Made by a program: the position numbers and the translations under genes. A model generated the notes under the pieces. It saw only the letters and a list, made by a program, of their open reading frames with translations, was not told the origin of the DNA and did no database searches. This document shows positions 24,373 through 34,131 of a stretch of 64,000 nt of DNA, one piece after another (the stretch's first letter is position 1; each line of letters begins with the position of its first letter). The DNA comes from Achromobacter pestifer (GTDB lineage Bacteria > Pseudomonadota > Gammaproteobacteria > Burkholderiales > Burkholderiaceae_B), in the NCBI RefSeq assembly GCF_013267355.1, contig NZ_CP053985.1, positions 4,278,001 through 4,342,000 on the forward strand, read 5' to 3'.

Positions 24373-24990
24373 ATGCAGCAACAGATACAAGCCGCCGCGG
24401 CCTCGGGCCGGGCTCTGCTACCGGGTTTCGCGGATCCCGTCGGCGACGCGCAGGCCACGTTCCGCGCCGCGCTCGACGCCATGGCCCATCCGGGGCGCAT
24501 CAATGAGATCCTGGCCGAAACCGGCGTGCCCGCGGGACTGTCCCCCGCGATGACCGCGCTGCTGCTGACGCTGGTGGACGTGGACACGCCGCTGTGGCTG
24601 CCGGAGGGCGTCAGCGAGAGCGTCATCGCCTTCCTGCGCTTTCATTGCGCCTGCCCGATAGTGCCCTCGCCGTCGCTGGCGCGCTTTGCCGCGGTACCCG
24701 CCGGCGGCAAGGCGCCGGCGCTGTCGGCCTGCCACCAGGGCGATCCGGCCTATCCCGACTTGTCTACCACCCTGCTGATCGAGGTCGAGTCACTGTCGGC
24801 GGGCGAGGCCGCCATCCTCGGTGGCCCGGGCATCAAGGACCGGCAGACGCTGTGCGCGGCAGGCCTGCCCGAGGGCTTCTGGCGCGAATGGCGCCTCAAT
24901 CATCAGCGTTTTCCGCTGGGCGTCGACGTGTTCCTGACGCAGGGGCGGCGGATTTGCGCGCTGCCGCGCAGCACGCGCAAGGAGAACTGA
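24373..24990 (+). CDS. phnH: C-P lyase subunit PhnH
   Basis: A 205-residue subunit with the PhnH opening LLPGFADPVGDAQATFRAALDAMAHPGRI (residues about 16-44) and the later TLLIEVESLSAGEAAILGGPGIKD and FPLGVDVFLTQGRRICALPRST. PhnH resembles a PLP-enzyme fold without cofactor and is part of the PhnGHIJ core. It is spaced one base from phnG and one base from phnI, so it is coupled with both. Confidence 0.94.
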   Translation: MQQQIQAAAASGRALLPGFADPVGDAQATFRAALDAMAHPGRINEILAETGVPAGLSPAMTALLLTLVDVDTPLWLPEGVSESVIAFLRFHCACPIVPSPSLARFAAVPAGGKAPALSACHQGDPAYPDLSTTLLIEVESLSAGEAAILGGPGIKDRQTLCAAGLPEGFWREWRLNHQRFPLGVDVFLTQGRRICALPRSTRKEN

Positions 24991-24991
24991 C

Positions 24992-26107
24992 ATGTACGTA
25001 GCCGTAAAAGGGGGCGAACGCGCCATCCTCAATTCCTACCGCATGCTGGACGACTACCGGCGCGGCGACCGCGAAGTGCCCGAGCTGAGCCTGGACCAGA
25101 TCCGCGAACAGATGCCGCTGGCGGTGTCGCGGGTCATGGCGGAGGGCTCGCTCTACGATCCGCGGCTGGCGGCGCTGGCCATCAAGCAGGCGGCCGGCGA
25201 CCTGATCGAAGCGGTGTTCCTGCTGCGCGCCTACCGCACCACCTTGTCGCGCTTTGGCTATACCCAGCCCATCGACACGGGCCGCATGCGCTTGCAGCGC
25301 CGCATCTCGTCGACCTTCAAGGATGTGCCCGGCGGCCAGATCCTGGGGCCGACCTATGACTACACCCAGCGTCTGCTGGACTTCTCGCTCGAAGCGCAGC
25401 GCGAGGCCGACGCCTTGCCGCCGGGCGGCGAGGCCCTGGACAGCGCCATGCCGCGTGTCACCGACCTGCTGGCGCATGACGACCTGATCGACGCGGAACC
25501 GGTGCCCGAGGGCGATCCCGAGCCCTTCGACCTGACCCGGCAGCCGCTGGATTTTCCGGCCTCGCGCGCGGCCCGCCTGCAGAACCTGGCGCGCGCCGAT
25601 GAAGGCTTTCTGTTGTCCATGGGTTATTCGACCCAGCGCGGCTATGGCAACACCCACCCCTTCGCCGCCGAGATCCGCTACGGCGCGCTCGAGGTGGAAA
25701 TGCATATCGAAGAACTGGGATTCGCCGTCACCGTGGGCGAGATCGAGATCACCGAATGCCAGATGGTCAGCCAATTCGCGGGCAGCGCCGAGGAAGGCCC
25801 GAAGTTCACCCGGGGCTACGGGCTGACCTTTGGCTATGGCGAGCGCAAGTCCATGTCGATGGCGCTGGTGGACCGCGCGTTGAAGGCGCGCGACCTGGGT
25901 GAACGCGCCGATTCCCCGGCCAACGATCACGAATTCGTGCTTTACCACAGCGACAACGTCGAAGCCTCCGGTTTCGTGCAGCACTTGAAGCTGCCGCACT
26001 ACGTGGATTTCCAGGCCAATCTTGAACTGTTGCGGCGCATGCGCGCCGACCGCGCCGCGCCCGAGGCCGCGCGCACCGATCTGATGGACGAGGCGGTTTC
26101 CCCATGA
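24992..26107 (+). CDS. phnI: C-P lyase subunit PhnI
   Basis: A 371-residue subunit starting MYVAVKGGERAILNSYRMLD, the conserved PhnI N-terminus. Further conserved blocks are LIEAVFLLRAYRTTLSRFGY, RISSTFKDVPGGQILGPTYDYTQRLLDF and SMALVDRALKARDLGE. PhnI forms the catalytic heart of nucleosidation with PhnG and PhnH: it displaces adenine from ATP with the phosphonate. Its stop overlaps phnJ by four bases. Confidence 0.95.
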   Translation: MYVAVKGGERAILNSYRMLDDYRRGDREVPELSLDQIREQMPLAVSRVMAEGSLYDPRLAALAIKQAAGDLIEAVFLLRAYRTTLSRFGYTQPIDTGRMRLQRRISSTFKDVPGGQILGPTYDYTQRLLDFSLEAQREADALPPGGEALDSAMPRVTDLLAHDDLIDAEPVPEGDPEPFDLTRQPLDFPASRAARLQNLARADEGFLLSMGYSTQRGYGNTHPFAAEIRYGALEVEMHIEELGFAVTVGEIEITECQMVSQFAGSAEEGPKFTRGYGLTFGYGERKSMSMALVDRALKARDLGERADSPANDHEFVLYHSDNVEASGFVQHLKLPHYVDFQANLELLRRMRADRAAPEAARTDLMDEAVSP

Positions 26108-26997
26108 CTACCCAACACGCAACGGTCGAACGCGACGACCACTACAACTTCGCCTACCTGGACGAATCCACCAAGCGCATGCTGCGTCGCGCCTTGCTCA
26201 AGGCCGTCGCCATCCCCGGCTACCAGGTGCCTTTCGGCAGCCGCGAAATGCCGCTGCCCTATGGCTGGGGCACCGGCGGCATCCAGGTCACGGCGTCCAT
26301 CATCGGCGCAAACGACGTGCTCAAGGTGATAGACCAGGGTTCGGACGACACCACCAACGCCATCAACATCCGCCGCTTCTTCGGCCGGGTCACGGGCGTG
26401 GCGACGACGGAAGCCACGGCTGCGGCCACCATCGTCCAGACGCGCCACCGCATCCCCGAGACGCCGCTGGCGGAAGGGCAGATCATGGTGTTCCAGGTGC
26501 CCATCCCCGAACCGCTGCGCTGGCTCGAACCCAGCGAAACCGAGACGCGCACCATGCACGCGCTGGCCGAATACGGCGGCATGCACGTCAAGCTGTACGA
26601 AGACATCGCGCAGCACGGCCACATCGCCACCACCTACGACTATCCCGTCATCGTCAACGGGCGCTACATGATGCGGCCTTCGCCCATCCCCAAGTTCGAC
26701 AATCCCAAGCTGGACCGCAGCCCCGCGCTGATGCTGTTCGGCGCGGGCCGCGAAAAGCGGGTCTACGCGGTGCCGCCCTACACCCAGGTGAAGAGCCTGG
26801 ACTTCGAGGACCATCCGTTCCAGGTGGAGACCTGGAGCGAGTGCTGCGACCTGTGCGGCTCGCGCCAGAGCTACCTGGATGAAATCATCCTGGACGACGC
26901 CGGCACGCGCCGCTTCGTCTGCTCGGACACCGAATACTGCAACGACCGCCAGTCGCGGCAGGATGCGCAACAAGCCAACCAGGAGGCCGCGGCATGA
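26104..26997 (+). CDS. phnJ: Alpha-D-ribose 1-methylphosphonate 5-phosphate C-P lyase PhnJ
   Basis: A 297-residue radical-SAM-like enzyme that cleaves the C-P bond. The four critical cysteines are intact: C248 and C251 (CDLC), C273 and C279 (CSDTEYC). Their spacing, C-x2-C-x21-C-x5-C, equals that of E. coli PhnJ, in which three ligate a [4Fe-4S] cluster and the last supplies a thiyl radical. Glycine-rich GWGTGGIQVTASIIG is also present. The gene overlaps phnI and phnK by ATGA at both ends. Confidence 0.96.
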   Translation: MTTQHATVERDDHYNFAYLDESTKRMLRRALLKAVAIPGYQVPFGSREMPLPYGWGTGGIQVTASIIGANDVLKVIDQGSDDTTNAINIRRFFGRVTGVATTEATAAATIVQTRHRIPETPLAEGQIMVFQVPIPEPLRWLEPSETETRTMHALAEYGGMHVKLYEDIAQHGHIATTYDYPVIVNGRYMMRPSPIPKFDNPKLDRSPALMLFGAGREKRVYAVPPYTQVKSLDFEDHPFQVETWSECCDLCGSRQSYLDEIILDDAGTRRFVCSDTEYCNDRQSRQDAQQANQEAAA

Positions 26998-27770
26998 ACG
27001 CCCAACCTTTGCTTTCCGTGCGCAACATGACGCGCACCTGGGACGGCGTGCACGGCTGCCGCAACGTCAACTTCGACCTGTATCCCGGCGAAGTGCTGTG
27101 CGTGGTCGGCGAGTCCGGCTCCGGCAAGAGCACGCTGCTGTCGGCCGTGTCGTACCAGACCCGGCCTGACGCCGGCAGCGTCTGGTACGACACACGCGAT
27201 CAGGGCTTCACCGACCTGGCCGCGCTGCCGGGCGCGCGCCTGCGCCTGCTGTCCCGCACCGACTGGGGCTTCGTGCGGCAGAACGCCAGGGACGGCCTGC
27301 GCATGCAGGTCAGCGCCGGCGCCAACATCGCGGAGCGGCTGATGGCCGTGGGCGACAGGCACTACGGCGACCTGCGCCAGGCCGCAGGCAACTGGCTGCA
27401 GAAGATGGAGATCGACGTGGGCCGGCTGGATGACAGGCCCACTTCGTTCTCGGGCGGCATGCAGCAGCGCTTGCAGATCGCCCGCAACCTGGTGACGCAT
27501 CCGCGCCTGGTGTTCATGGACGAGCCCACCGCCTCGCTCGACGTGTCGGTGCAGGCGCGCCTGCTGGATCTGTTGCGCCAGCTGGTGGCCGACCTGGGCC
27601 TGGCGGCCATCGTCGTGACCCACGACCTGGCCGTGGCGCGCCTGCTGGCGCACCGGACCCTGGTCATGCGCGGCGGCGAGGTGGTGGAAAGCGGCCTGAC
27701 CGACCAGATCCTCGACGATCCTCAGCATCCCTACACCCAGTTGCTGGTGTCTTCCATTTTGCAGAGCTGA
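26994..27770 (+). CDS. phnK: Phosphonate C-P lyase system ABC protein PhnK
   Basis: A 258-residue ABC ATPase with Walker [10 protein letters not shown], an insertion-rich middle including [27 protein letters not shown], signature [15 protein letters not shown], Walker [12 protein letters not shown] and switch [11 protein letters not shown]. It binds the PhnGHIJ core rather than a membrane permease. The region around [10 protein letters not shown] is PhnK-specific and distinguishes it from dipeptide transporters. It is coupled to phnJ and phnL. Confidence 0.94.
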   Translation: MNAQPLLSVRNMTRTWDGVHGCRNVNFDLYPGEVLCVVGESGSGKSTLLSAVSYQTRPDAGSVWYDTRDQGFTDLAALPGARLRLLSRTDWGFVRQNARDGLRMQVSAGANIAERLMAVGDRHYGDLRQAAGNWLQKMEIDVGRLDDRPTSFSGGMQQRLQIARNLVTHPRLVFMDEPTASLDVSVQARLLDLLRQLVADLGLAAIVVTHDLAVARLLAHRTLVMRGGEVVESGLTDQILDDPQHPYTQLLVSSILQS

Positions 27771-27772
27771 CC

Positions 27773-28495
27773 ATGCCTGAAAAGACTCCCATGATCGAGG
27801 TGCGGGGCCTCGGAAAGATGTTCACCCTGCACAACCAGGGCGGCATGCGCCTGCCCGTGCTGGAATCGGTCGACTTCGACGCGGCCGCCGGCGACTGCCT
27901 GGTGCTGGCGGGGCCGTCCGGTACCGGCAAGAGCACCTTGTTGCGCTGCCTTTACGGCAACTATCTGGCGACCGAGGGCAGTATCCGGGTGCGCTGGAAC
28001 GACGAATGGGTCGAGCTGGCGGGCGCTCCCGAGCAGCGCATCCTGGCGCTGCGGCGCGAGGTGATCGGCTACGTCAGCCAGTTCCTGCGCGTGATTCCGC
28101 GCGTGTCGGCGCTGGACGTGGTGGCCGAGCCCCTGCGCGCGGCGGGCGTGGACGCCGACGAAGCCCGCTCGCGCGCGGCATCCCTGCTGCAGCGCCTGAA
28201 CGTGCCGCCGCGCCTGTGGGGGCTGGCGCCCGCCACCTTCTCGGGCGGCGAGCAGCAGCGCGTGAACATCGCGCGCGGCTTCATCGCCCGCCATCCCATC
28301 CTGTTGCTGGACGAACCCACCGCGTCGCTGGACGCCGACAACCGCCAGGTCGTGATCGAGCTGATCCGCGAGGCCAAGGCCGAAGGCCGCTGCCTGCTGG
28401 GCATCTTCCACGATGCCGAAGTGCGCGACGCCGTCGCCACGCAGACTCTGGCGCTGCGTCCCGCCCAACCCGCCCTGGCCGACCTGGAGCCATGA
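27773..28495 (+). CDS. phnL: Phosphonate C-P lyase system protein PhnL
   Basis: A 240-residue ABC ATPase: Walker [12 protein letters not shown], signature [15 protein letters not shown], Walker [12 protein letters not shown] and a switch histidine in [10 protein letters not shown]. The N-terminus [18 protein letters not shown] is typical of PhnL. It sits with PhnK on the C-P lyase core; the two ATPases are thought to stack there. The gene starts two bases after phnK and overlaps phnM copy 2. Confidence 0.94.
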   Translation: MPEKTPMIEVRGLGKMFTLHNQGGMRLPVLESVDFDAAAGDCLVLAGPSGTGKSTLLRCLYGNYLATEGSIRVRWNDEWVELAGAPEQRILALRREVIGYVSQFLRVIPRVSALDVVAEPLRAAGVDADEARSRAASLLQRLNVPPRLWGLAPATFSGGEQQRVNIARGFIARHPILLLDEPTASLDADNRQVVIELIREAKAEGRCLLGIFHDAEVRDAVATQTLALRPAQPALADLEP

Positions 28496-29694
28496 TGCAG
28501 AGCACTTATCTCACCCACGCCCGCGTGGTGCTGCAGGACCGCGTCCTGGAGGACAGCGCCGTGCTGATCGACGATGGCCGCATCGTCGCCATCGAGCCAG
28601 CCGGGACGCGAGCGGACCGCGAGATCGACCTGCGCGGCCAGACCTTGCTGCCGGGGTTGATCGACTTGCATTGCGACGCCATCGAAAAGGAAGCCGAGCC
28701 GCGTTCGCGGGTGCTGTTCCCGCTTGACTTCGCGGTGGCCCAGGTGGACCGGCGCAATGCCGCGGCCGGCATCACCACGCCTTATCACGCGCTGTCCTTC
28801 GCCAACAGCGAGTGGGGCGTGCGCAACAACCAGACGGCGGCGGAAGTGGTGCGCACCGTACGCGCCTTCGGCCAGCACAGCCTGGTCGACAACCGCGTCC
28901 ATTGCCGCTACGAAGTCACCGACGCCACCTCGGTGGACGTGCTGCGCGCGTTGATGGACGAGGGCGCGGTGGACCTGCTGTCGGTCATGGACCATTCGCC
29001 GGGCCAGGGGCAGTTCAAGACGCTGGAGTCCTATCTGCAGTACATGATGGGCAACCACGCCATGAGCCGCGAGCAGGCCGAGGAGGCCGCGCAGGCCAAG
29101 ACGCGCGCCAAGGATGGCGCGGTGGCGCGGGTGGCGGCGCTGCTGTCGCATGCGCAGGGGTTGGGCATACCCACCGCCAGCCACGACGACGATTCGATCC
29201 AGCGCATCGCCACCATGCGCAACCTGGGCGTCGCGATGAGCGAGTTCCCGATCACCCTGGATACCGCGCGCGCCGCGGTGTCCTGCGGCCTGCCGACCAT
29301 TCTGGGCGCGCCCAATGTGCTGCGCGGCCAGAGCCAGAGCGGCTCCATGCGCGCCATCGACGCCATCCGCGCCGGCGTGGCCAGCTGCCTGTGCTCGGAC
29401 TACCAGCCGTCGGCGCTGATCGCCGCGGCCTACACGGTGGCCGCGCAGACGGACCTGACGCTGCCGCAGGCGGTCGCGCTGGTCACGCTGAATCCGGCGC
29501 AGGCTTGCGGCCTGTCCGACCGCGGACGCATCGCGCCGGGCCTGCGCGCGGACCTGGTGGCGGTGGCGCAAGTGGGCGCGCAGCCGCTGATCAGCCATAC
29601 CTGGTCGGCCGGCAGGCTGGTATTCTCGGCATACTATCCGCCTGTGCGGGCGAGCGAGCAGCGCGCGCCAGAGGCGCAGGCGCTGACAGCCTGA
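28492..29694 (+). CDS. phnM: Alpha-D-ribose 1-methylphosphonate 5-triphosphate diphosphatase PhnM (copy 2)
   Basis: A 400-residue amidohydrolase-fold protein closer to E. coli PhnM than copy 1. It has [16 protein letters not shown] (H60, D62), the conserved VSLMDHSPGQ-like segment [37 protein letters not shown] and SDYQPSAL. The function is the same pyrophosphate-releasing step. The second line [15 protein letters not shown] also occurs in PhnM of rhizobial type. Its ATG overlaps the phnL stop. Having two phnM genes in one cluster is unusual. Confidence 0.92.
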   Translation: MMQSTYLTHARVVLQDRVLEDSAVLIDDGRIVAIEPAGTRADREIDLRGQTLLPGLIDLHCDAIEKEAEPRSRVLFPLDFAVAQVDRRNAAAGITTPYHALSFANSEWGVRNNQTAAEVVRTVRAFGQHSLVDNRVHCRYEVTDATSVDVLRALMDEGAVDLLSVMDHSPGQGQFKTLESYLQYMMGNHAMSREQAEEAAQAKTRAKDGAVARVAALLSHAQGLGIPTASHDDDSIQRIATMRNLGVAMSEFPITLDTARAAVSCGLPTILGAPNVLRGQSQSGSMRAIDAIRAGVASCLCSDYQPSALIAAAYTVAAQTDLTLPQAVALVTLNPAQACGLSDRGRIAPGLRADLVAVAQVGAQPLISHTWSAGRLVFSAYYPPVRASEQRAPEAQALTA

Positions 29695-29715
29695 ACCCGA
29701 TCCTGGAGAGATGCC

Positions 29716-30258
29716 ATGCATCCCATCGTGACCGCCGTGGCCTGCGGCCCGACGCACGGCTTCAGCAAGCCGGTGGTGCCGGCGATCCTGCTGTTGCAGG
29801 GGCTGGGGGTTGAAGGGGACGCCCACATGGGCGTCACGGTCAAGCACCGCTCCCGCGTCAAGGCGGATCCCACCCAGCCCAATCTGCGGCAGGTCCATCT
29901 GATCCACGGCGAACTGCACGACGAGCTGCAACTCGCCGGCTTCAACGTGGCGGAAGGCACCATGGGCGAGAACATCACCACCCGTGGCATCGATCTGCTG
30001 GGATTGCCGCGCGGGGCGCGCCTGCACCTCGGCGCGGACGCGGTGGTCGAAATCACCGGCCTGCGCAATCCCTGCTCCCAGCTCGACAGCTACCAGCTGG
30101 GCCTGACCGCCGCCGTGTTGGGCCGCCATCCTGACGGCAGCCTGATACGCCGCGCCGGCATCATGGCCATCGTCATCGAAGGCGGAGCGGTGAGCGCGGG
30201 CGATCCGATACGGGTGGCCCTGCCGGATCTGCCGCACCTGCCGCTGGAGCGTGTCTGA
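29716..30258 (+). CDS. MOSC domain-containing protein
   Basis: A 180-residue protein that is essentially one MOSC domain: GLGVEGDAHMG near residues 31-41, QVHLIHGELHDEL, MGENITTRGIDLLGLPRGARL and ITGLRNPCSQLD with the conserved cysteine (about C119). MOSC domains are predicted to carry sulfur or molybdenum cofactor ligands; the substrate of stand-alone members is mostly unknown (YiiM-type act on N-hydroxylated compounds). It follows phnM by 21 bases and probably belongs to the operon, with no obvious C-P lyase role. Confidence 0.87.
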   Translation: MHPIVTAVACGPTHGFSKPVVPAILLLQGLGVEGDAHMGVTVKHRSRVKADPTQPNLRQVHLIHGELHDELQLAGFNVAEGTMGENITTRGIDLLGLPRGARLHLGADAVVEITGLRNPCSQLDSYQLGLTAAVLGRHPDGSLIRRAGIMAIVIEGGAVSAGDPIRVALPDLPHLPLERV

Positions 30259-30395
30259 ATTCAGTCTGCGCAGGGGCGATCCGTCGCAAAAACATCGCCG
30301 ACAGGCGCAGCCGGGAGGCCGCGCATCTGGTTAAATGGCGGGAAAGGCGCGGCCGCGATTTCCGCGGCGCGCCGGCCCTTTTTCCGGAGTTCGCG

Positions 30396-30830
30396 ATGGC
30401 ACGATTCAATTTCACCCAGGATCCCGAGGAGCCCGATCTGTGGGCCGCGGAGAACGTCGCCGCCGGCAAGGGCCGTCCGCCCATCCACGTGATGGTCCAG
30501 ACTGACGGCGAAGAGCCCGACGGCAGCGCGTCCAAGGTGGTCAAGGCCATCATCGACGACCTCGACGACCAGATCCTGGCCGCGGCCGAGTTCCTGCTGG
30601 AAAACTACTCCTACGAGCACTACAAGAAGCTCGGCCTGGACGACAACCAGCTGCTGCAGGAAGAAACCCCCGAAGCCATGGCGCAACATGCCGTGCTGCG
30701 CGCGCTGTGGCTGTTCGACGAAGACGGCGACGGCTATGAACTGTGGTTCACGCTGCCCTGGGACCCGGTGCATACCTACGACGTGGAATTCGAGGACGGC
30801 GCGCCCGTCTCGTGTTCGGTCAACGACTAG
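30396..30830 (+). CDS. Conserved hypothetical acidic protein
   Basis: A 144-residue soluble, very acidic protein with a good ATG preceded by CGGAG. It has two visible parts: a beta-rich N-terminal half (ARFNFTQDPEEPDLWAAENV, HVMVQTDG) and an alpha-helical middle (VVKAIIDDLDDQILAAAEFLLENYSYEHYKKLGL), then LWFTLPWDPVHTYDVEFEDG. I do not recognise a family. The composition and clear start indicate a real gene. The 137 bases before it hold no other feature. Confidence 0.7.
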   Translation: MARFNFTQDPEEPDLWAAENVAAGKGRPPIHVMVQTDGEEPDGSASKVVKAIIDDLDDQILAAAEFLLENYSYEHYKKLGLDDNQLLQEETPEAMAQHAVLRALWLFDEDGDGYELWFTLPWDPVHTYDVEFEDGAPVSCSVND

Positions 30831-30842
30831 GGCGTATAGAGC

Positions 30843-31223
30843 CTAGGGGCGTTCCAGCTCGAATTTCGTCGCCTGGCTCTGCCCCAGCGAATCGTCGTAG
30901 CGGTACAGCATCTTCAGGGACTTGCCCTTGCGGACCGTGTTGGCGGCGGCGTTCTCAAGCACCACGTCGATCTCGCGGCCGACGAATTCGGTGCAGTCGG
31001 TATCGGCGCGGGCGCCATCCGGGATGTCCGCGTCCCTGACCTTGAGCCTGAACATCAATTGCGTCAGTTCCGTGCCGTCGGTGCGGTACTGGCGCATCAC
31101 CACGGGCAGGTTGGCCACGGTGCCGCCCAGCTCGCAGGAAATGCGGGTCCAGGCGTGGGAGGCGGGCGCGGCGGACATCAGGGCCGCGGCTGCCAGGGCG
31201 CAGCGCAGGCTAGGGCGTTTCAT
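30843..31223 (-). CDS. Exported hypothetical protein
   Basis: A 126-residue protein with a Sec-type signal peptide (MKRPSLRCALAAAALMSAAPASHA, cleaved before WTRISC). The mature domain is beta-rich with two cysteines (ISCELGG and DTDCTEF) that may form a disulfide. I do not recognise a family. It converges with the acidic hypothetical gene 12 bases away. ATG 31223 is chosen because it begins the signal peptide. Confidence 0.66.
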   Translation of the reverse strand: MKRPSLRCALAAAALMSAAPASHAWTRISCELGGTVANLPVVMRQYRTDGTELTQLMFRLKVRDADIPDGARADTDCTEFVGREIDVVLENAAANTVRKGKSLKMLYRYDDSLGQSQATKFELERP

Positions 31224-31337
31224 GGCATGAGGACTGAGCGTGGCGCCCATGCGCGCCGCGCCGGGATAGGGAGCGAAGGGCTTATATGTTGCTCCCGGCC
31301 ATGGCGCCGGTCAAGCTGGCGCAATCCATGAAAAAAA

Positions 31338-31358
31338 CGGGCCATGCGGCCCGTTTTT
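31338..31358 (-). terminator. Rho-independent terminator of the dicarboxylate symporter gene
   Basis: CGGGCC-ATGC-GGCCCG stem, with an A-run before and a T-run after, so it can work on both strands. On the minus strand it lies 14 bases past the symporter stop. Confidence 0.85.
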
Positions 31359-31371
31359 ATTGCCCCTTGCT

Positions 31372-32676
31372 TCAGGCGTTCTGGCTCGCGGCCTGGCCCG
31401 CGGGGGCATCCTCGGCCGCTGCGGACGCGGTATCAGCCGCGTCCTCGCGCTTGCCTTCCAGCTTGGAGATCACGGCGGTGGCCAGGCTGTTGCCGACCAC
31501 GTTGGTGGCCGTGCGGCCCATGTCGAAGAACTGGTCGATGCCCATGATCAGCAGCAGGCCGGCTTCGGGCAGATGGAACATCGGCAGGGTCGCGGCCACC
31601 ACCACGAGCGAGGCGCGCGCCACGCCGGCCATGCCTTTGCTGGTCACCATCAGGACCAGCAACAGCGTCAGCTGCTGCGTAAAGCTCATCTGGATGTTGT
31701 AGGCCTGGGCGATGAACAGCACCGCGAAGGACTGGTACATCATCGAGCCGTCCAGGTTGAAGGAGTAGCCCAGCGGCAGGACGAAGCCCGAGATGCGCTT
31801 GGGCACGCCAAAGCGGGTCAGCGCCTCGATGGTCTTGGGGTAGGCCGATTCGCTGCTGGCCGTGGAGAACGCCAGCAGTGTGGGCTCCTTGATCAGGCCG
31901 CCGAGGCGGAAGGTGGACTTGCCCAGGAACAGGTAGCCCACGGCGAACAGGATGACCCACAGCAGCGCCAGGCCCAGGTAAAACTCGCCTATCAGCTTGC
32001 CGTAGCTCACCAGCACGCCCAGACCCTCGGTGGTGATGGCGGCGGCCATGGCGGCGAACACGCCGATGGGGGCGAAGCGCATCACATAGTCCGTCACCCG
32101 GAACATGATCTTGGCCAGCTCGTCGATCAGGTTGTAGATAGTGTTGTGGCCCTTGCCGCGGATGAAGGACAGGGCCGCGCCGAAGAACAGCGAGAACACC
32201 AGGATCTGCAGGATCTCGTTGTTGGCCATGGCCTCGGCGATGCTGCGCGGGAACACGTGCGTGATGAAGGCCTTGAGCGTGAAGTCGCCCGTCTTCAGGC
32301 CCGACGTCAGGCCCGCGTCCGGCAGCGCCAGGTTCATGTGCGCGCCGGGCTGGAAGATGTTGACCAGGGCCAGCCCCAGCAGCAGCGACAGGGCCGAGGC
32401 GGCAATGAACCAGACCATGGCGCGCATGCCGATGCGGCCCACGGCGCTGGCGTCGCTCATGCTGGCCAGGCCGGTCACCAGGGTGGCGAAGACCAGCGGG
32501 GCGATGATCATCTTGATCATGCGCAGGAAGATGTCGGTGATGAGACTGAAGTACGAGGCGATCTGCACCGCCTCCTTCTGGTTCTGCGCGTAGTTGTGGC
32601 AGAAATAGCCCACCACGATGCCCAGCACCATGGCGATGCCGATGTAACGCGTCAGCTTCTTAGTGTTCATGATCAA
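31372..32676 (-). CDS. Dicarboxylate/amino acid:cation symporter (DAACS family)
   Basis: A 434-residue membrane protein with eight helices and two re-entrant loops typical of GltP/DctA proteins. Visible motifs are TASSESAYPKTIEAL (the TSSSE-type serine-rich hairpin 1), GYSFNLDGSMMYQS and NVVGNSLATAVISK. These bind substrate and cation. It would import glutamate/aspartate or C4-dicarboxylates with protons or sodium. The low-complexity Ala/Glu C-terminal tail is outside the fold. Whether it is GltP- or DctA-like is not decided here. Confidence 0.9.
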   Translation of the reverse strand: MIMNTKKLTRYIGIAMVLGIVVGYFCHNYAQNQKEAVQIASYFSLITDIFLRMIKMIIAPLVFATLVTGLASMSDASAVGRIGMRAMVWFIAASALSLLLGLALVNIFQPGAHMNLALPDAGLTSGLKTGDFTLKAFITHVFPRSIAEAMANNEILQILVFSLFFGAALSFIRGKGHNTIYNLIDELAKIMFRVTDYVMRFAPIGVFAAMAAAITTEGLGVLVSYGKLIGEFYLGLALLWVILFAVGYLFLGKSTFRLGGLIKEPTLLAFSTASSESAYPKTIEALTRFGVPKRISGFVLPLGYSFNLDGSMMYQSFAVLFIAQAYNIQMSFTQQLTLLLVLMVTSKGMAGVARASLVVVAATLPMFHLPEAGLLLIMGIDQFFDMGRTATNVVGNSLATAVISKLEGKREDAADTASAAAEDAPAGQAASQNA

Positions 32677-33029
32677 AACGGAAAACAGGGATCGTTTGCC
32701 TGGCCCGGGAAGGCGGGCGCGCCGGCATGGGGGCGGGCAAGAGGATCCGAAGACGGGATGCCAGGGTGGTTCGCGAGGTTGCGGGTTTACCCTTGGGGCG
32801 CGATCTTAACGCCGCACACCTGACACGCAGTTGTCAGGACGGGGACGGATAAGGCGGCTTACCGAGGGAGTCGCTTCGGGGCCGGCGATACCGGAGTTGT
32901 ATCAATTTGGAACTGCTGCGCTATCGCCCACCGCCATGCCAGAATGGACCGATCCCGGCGTGCGCGGCAGCGGCGCGGGGCAACACCAACAACAGGCCCC
33001 TGCGCGGGGCTGCACAAGGAGACTAGGCA
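32677..33029. other. Divergent intergenic region, symporter / SMP-30 gene
   Basis: 353 bases between divergent starts. At 32819-32838 is a 7-bp-arm inverted repeat, CCTGACA-CGCAGT-TGTCAGG, a possible operator or hairpin. The sequence TTGTAT near 32896 might be part of a promoter. No small gene with a credible start is seen. Confidence 0.4.
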
Positions 33030-33929
33030 ATGCCGAAACGCGAATTGTCCGTGCTGGCGTCCGGATACACCTATCTGGAGGGGCTGCGCTGGCACGAGAA
33101 CCGCTTGTGGGCGTCGGACTTCTATACCGAGCAGGTCATCGCCGTGGACCTGGACGGCAAGGTCGAGCAGATCTGCCAGGTGCCGCAGCAGCCGTCCGGG
33201 CTGGGCTGGCTGCCGGATGGCCGCTTGCTGATCGCGTCCATGAAGGACCGCAAGCTCCTGCGGCGCGAGGCGGACGGGACGCTTGCGGTTCACGCCGACT
33301 TGTCGGCGTACGCGGGCGGCCCGGTCAACGACATGGTGGTGGATGCGCAGGGCCGGGCCTACGTGGGTAATTTCGGTTTCGATCTGATGGCGGGCGAGCC
33401 GGTGCGCAACACCGGCATCGTGCGCGTGGATCCCGATGGCTCCGCACGGCAGGTGGCCGACGGGCTGTGCTTTCCCAACGGCTCGTTCATCACGCCGGAC
33501 GGCAAGACCATGATCGTCAACGAAACCTTCGGCAACCGCATTTCCGAATTCGATATCCTGGCCGATGGCGGGCTGGGACCGCGCCGCGACTGGGCCGATT
33601 TCGGCCCCTTGCCGGACAGCGGCGACCTGGGCGTGCTGATCGCCGCCTCCGCCATCGGGCCGGACGGCGGGGCGCTGGACGCGGAAGAGGCCTTGTGGGT
33701 GGCGGACGCCATCGGCAAGCGCATCGTGCGCGTGGCGCGCGGCGGCAAGATCCTGGAGCAGATCGACACCGGCGAGTTCGGCATCTTCGCCGCCGCCCTG
33801 GGCGGGCCGGACGGCCACACCCTGTTCATGGCGGCCGCGCCCGACTTCATCGAGGCCAACCGCCGGGCCAAACACGAAGGCTGCATCCTGATGACCCGGG
33901 TGGACGTGCCGCACGCCGGCCGGCCGTAG
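33030..33929 (+). CDS. SMP-30/gluconolactonase/LRE family protein
   Basis: A 299-residue six-bladed beta-propeller protein. The N-terminal blade LEGLRWHENRLWASDFYTEQV (with the calcium-binding Glu), GGPVNDMVVDAQGRAYVGNFGFD and FPNGSFITPDGKTMIVNETFGNRI are typical of SMP-30 lactonases. The metal site would include the E of EGLRW, N in VND and D further on. It probably opens a sugar or small-molecule lactone. It is transcribed alone, with a possible ribosome site AAGGAG about 12 bases before ATG. Confidence 0.87.
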   Translation: MPKRELSVLASGYTYLEGLRWHENRLWASDFYTEQVIAVDLDGKVEQICQVPQQPSGLGWLPDGRLLIASMKDRKLLRREADGTLAVHADLSAYAGGPVNDMVVDAQGRAYVGNFGFDLMAGEPVRNTGIVRVDPDGSARQVADGLCFPNGSFITPDGKTMIVNETFGNRISEFDILADGGLGPRRDWADFGPLPDSGDLGVLIAASAIGPDGGALDAEEALWVADAIGKRIVRVARGGKILEQIDTGEFGIFAAALGGPDGHTLFMAAAPDFIEANRRAKHEGCILMTRVDVPHAGRP

Positions 33930-34131
33930 ACGCTGCGGTTTCTGGCGCGGCGCAAGCCGCCGCGCCATCGGTCCTTCGGGGGAGTCGAAGACTGGCCTGA
34001 GCCTTTCGTGCTCATCTGAATGGACCGGATACGGGCGGTTGCAAGACCTTTCGTCGAATCCCCCGTAAAATCCCCCCATTCAGCAAGGCTTCAACCATCT
34101 TTCAATAGACAGTACCTAAGGAGGACCACTC

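Noticed and set aside
28069..30237. 722-codon open frame on the minus strand
   Set aside because: Antisense to phnL, phnM and the MOSC gene, which are coupled and fully recognisable. The antisense product has no recognisable fold.
34039..34071. Promoter TTGCAA ... TAAAAT before fba
   Set aside because: Spacing between the two elements is 21 bases, outside the range for sigma-70 promoters. No better pair was seen, so no promoter is annotated.
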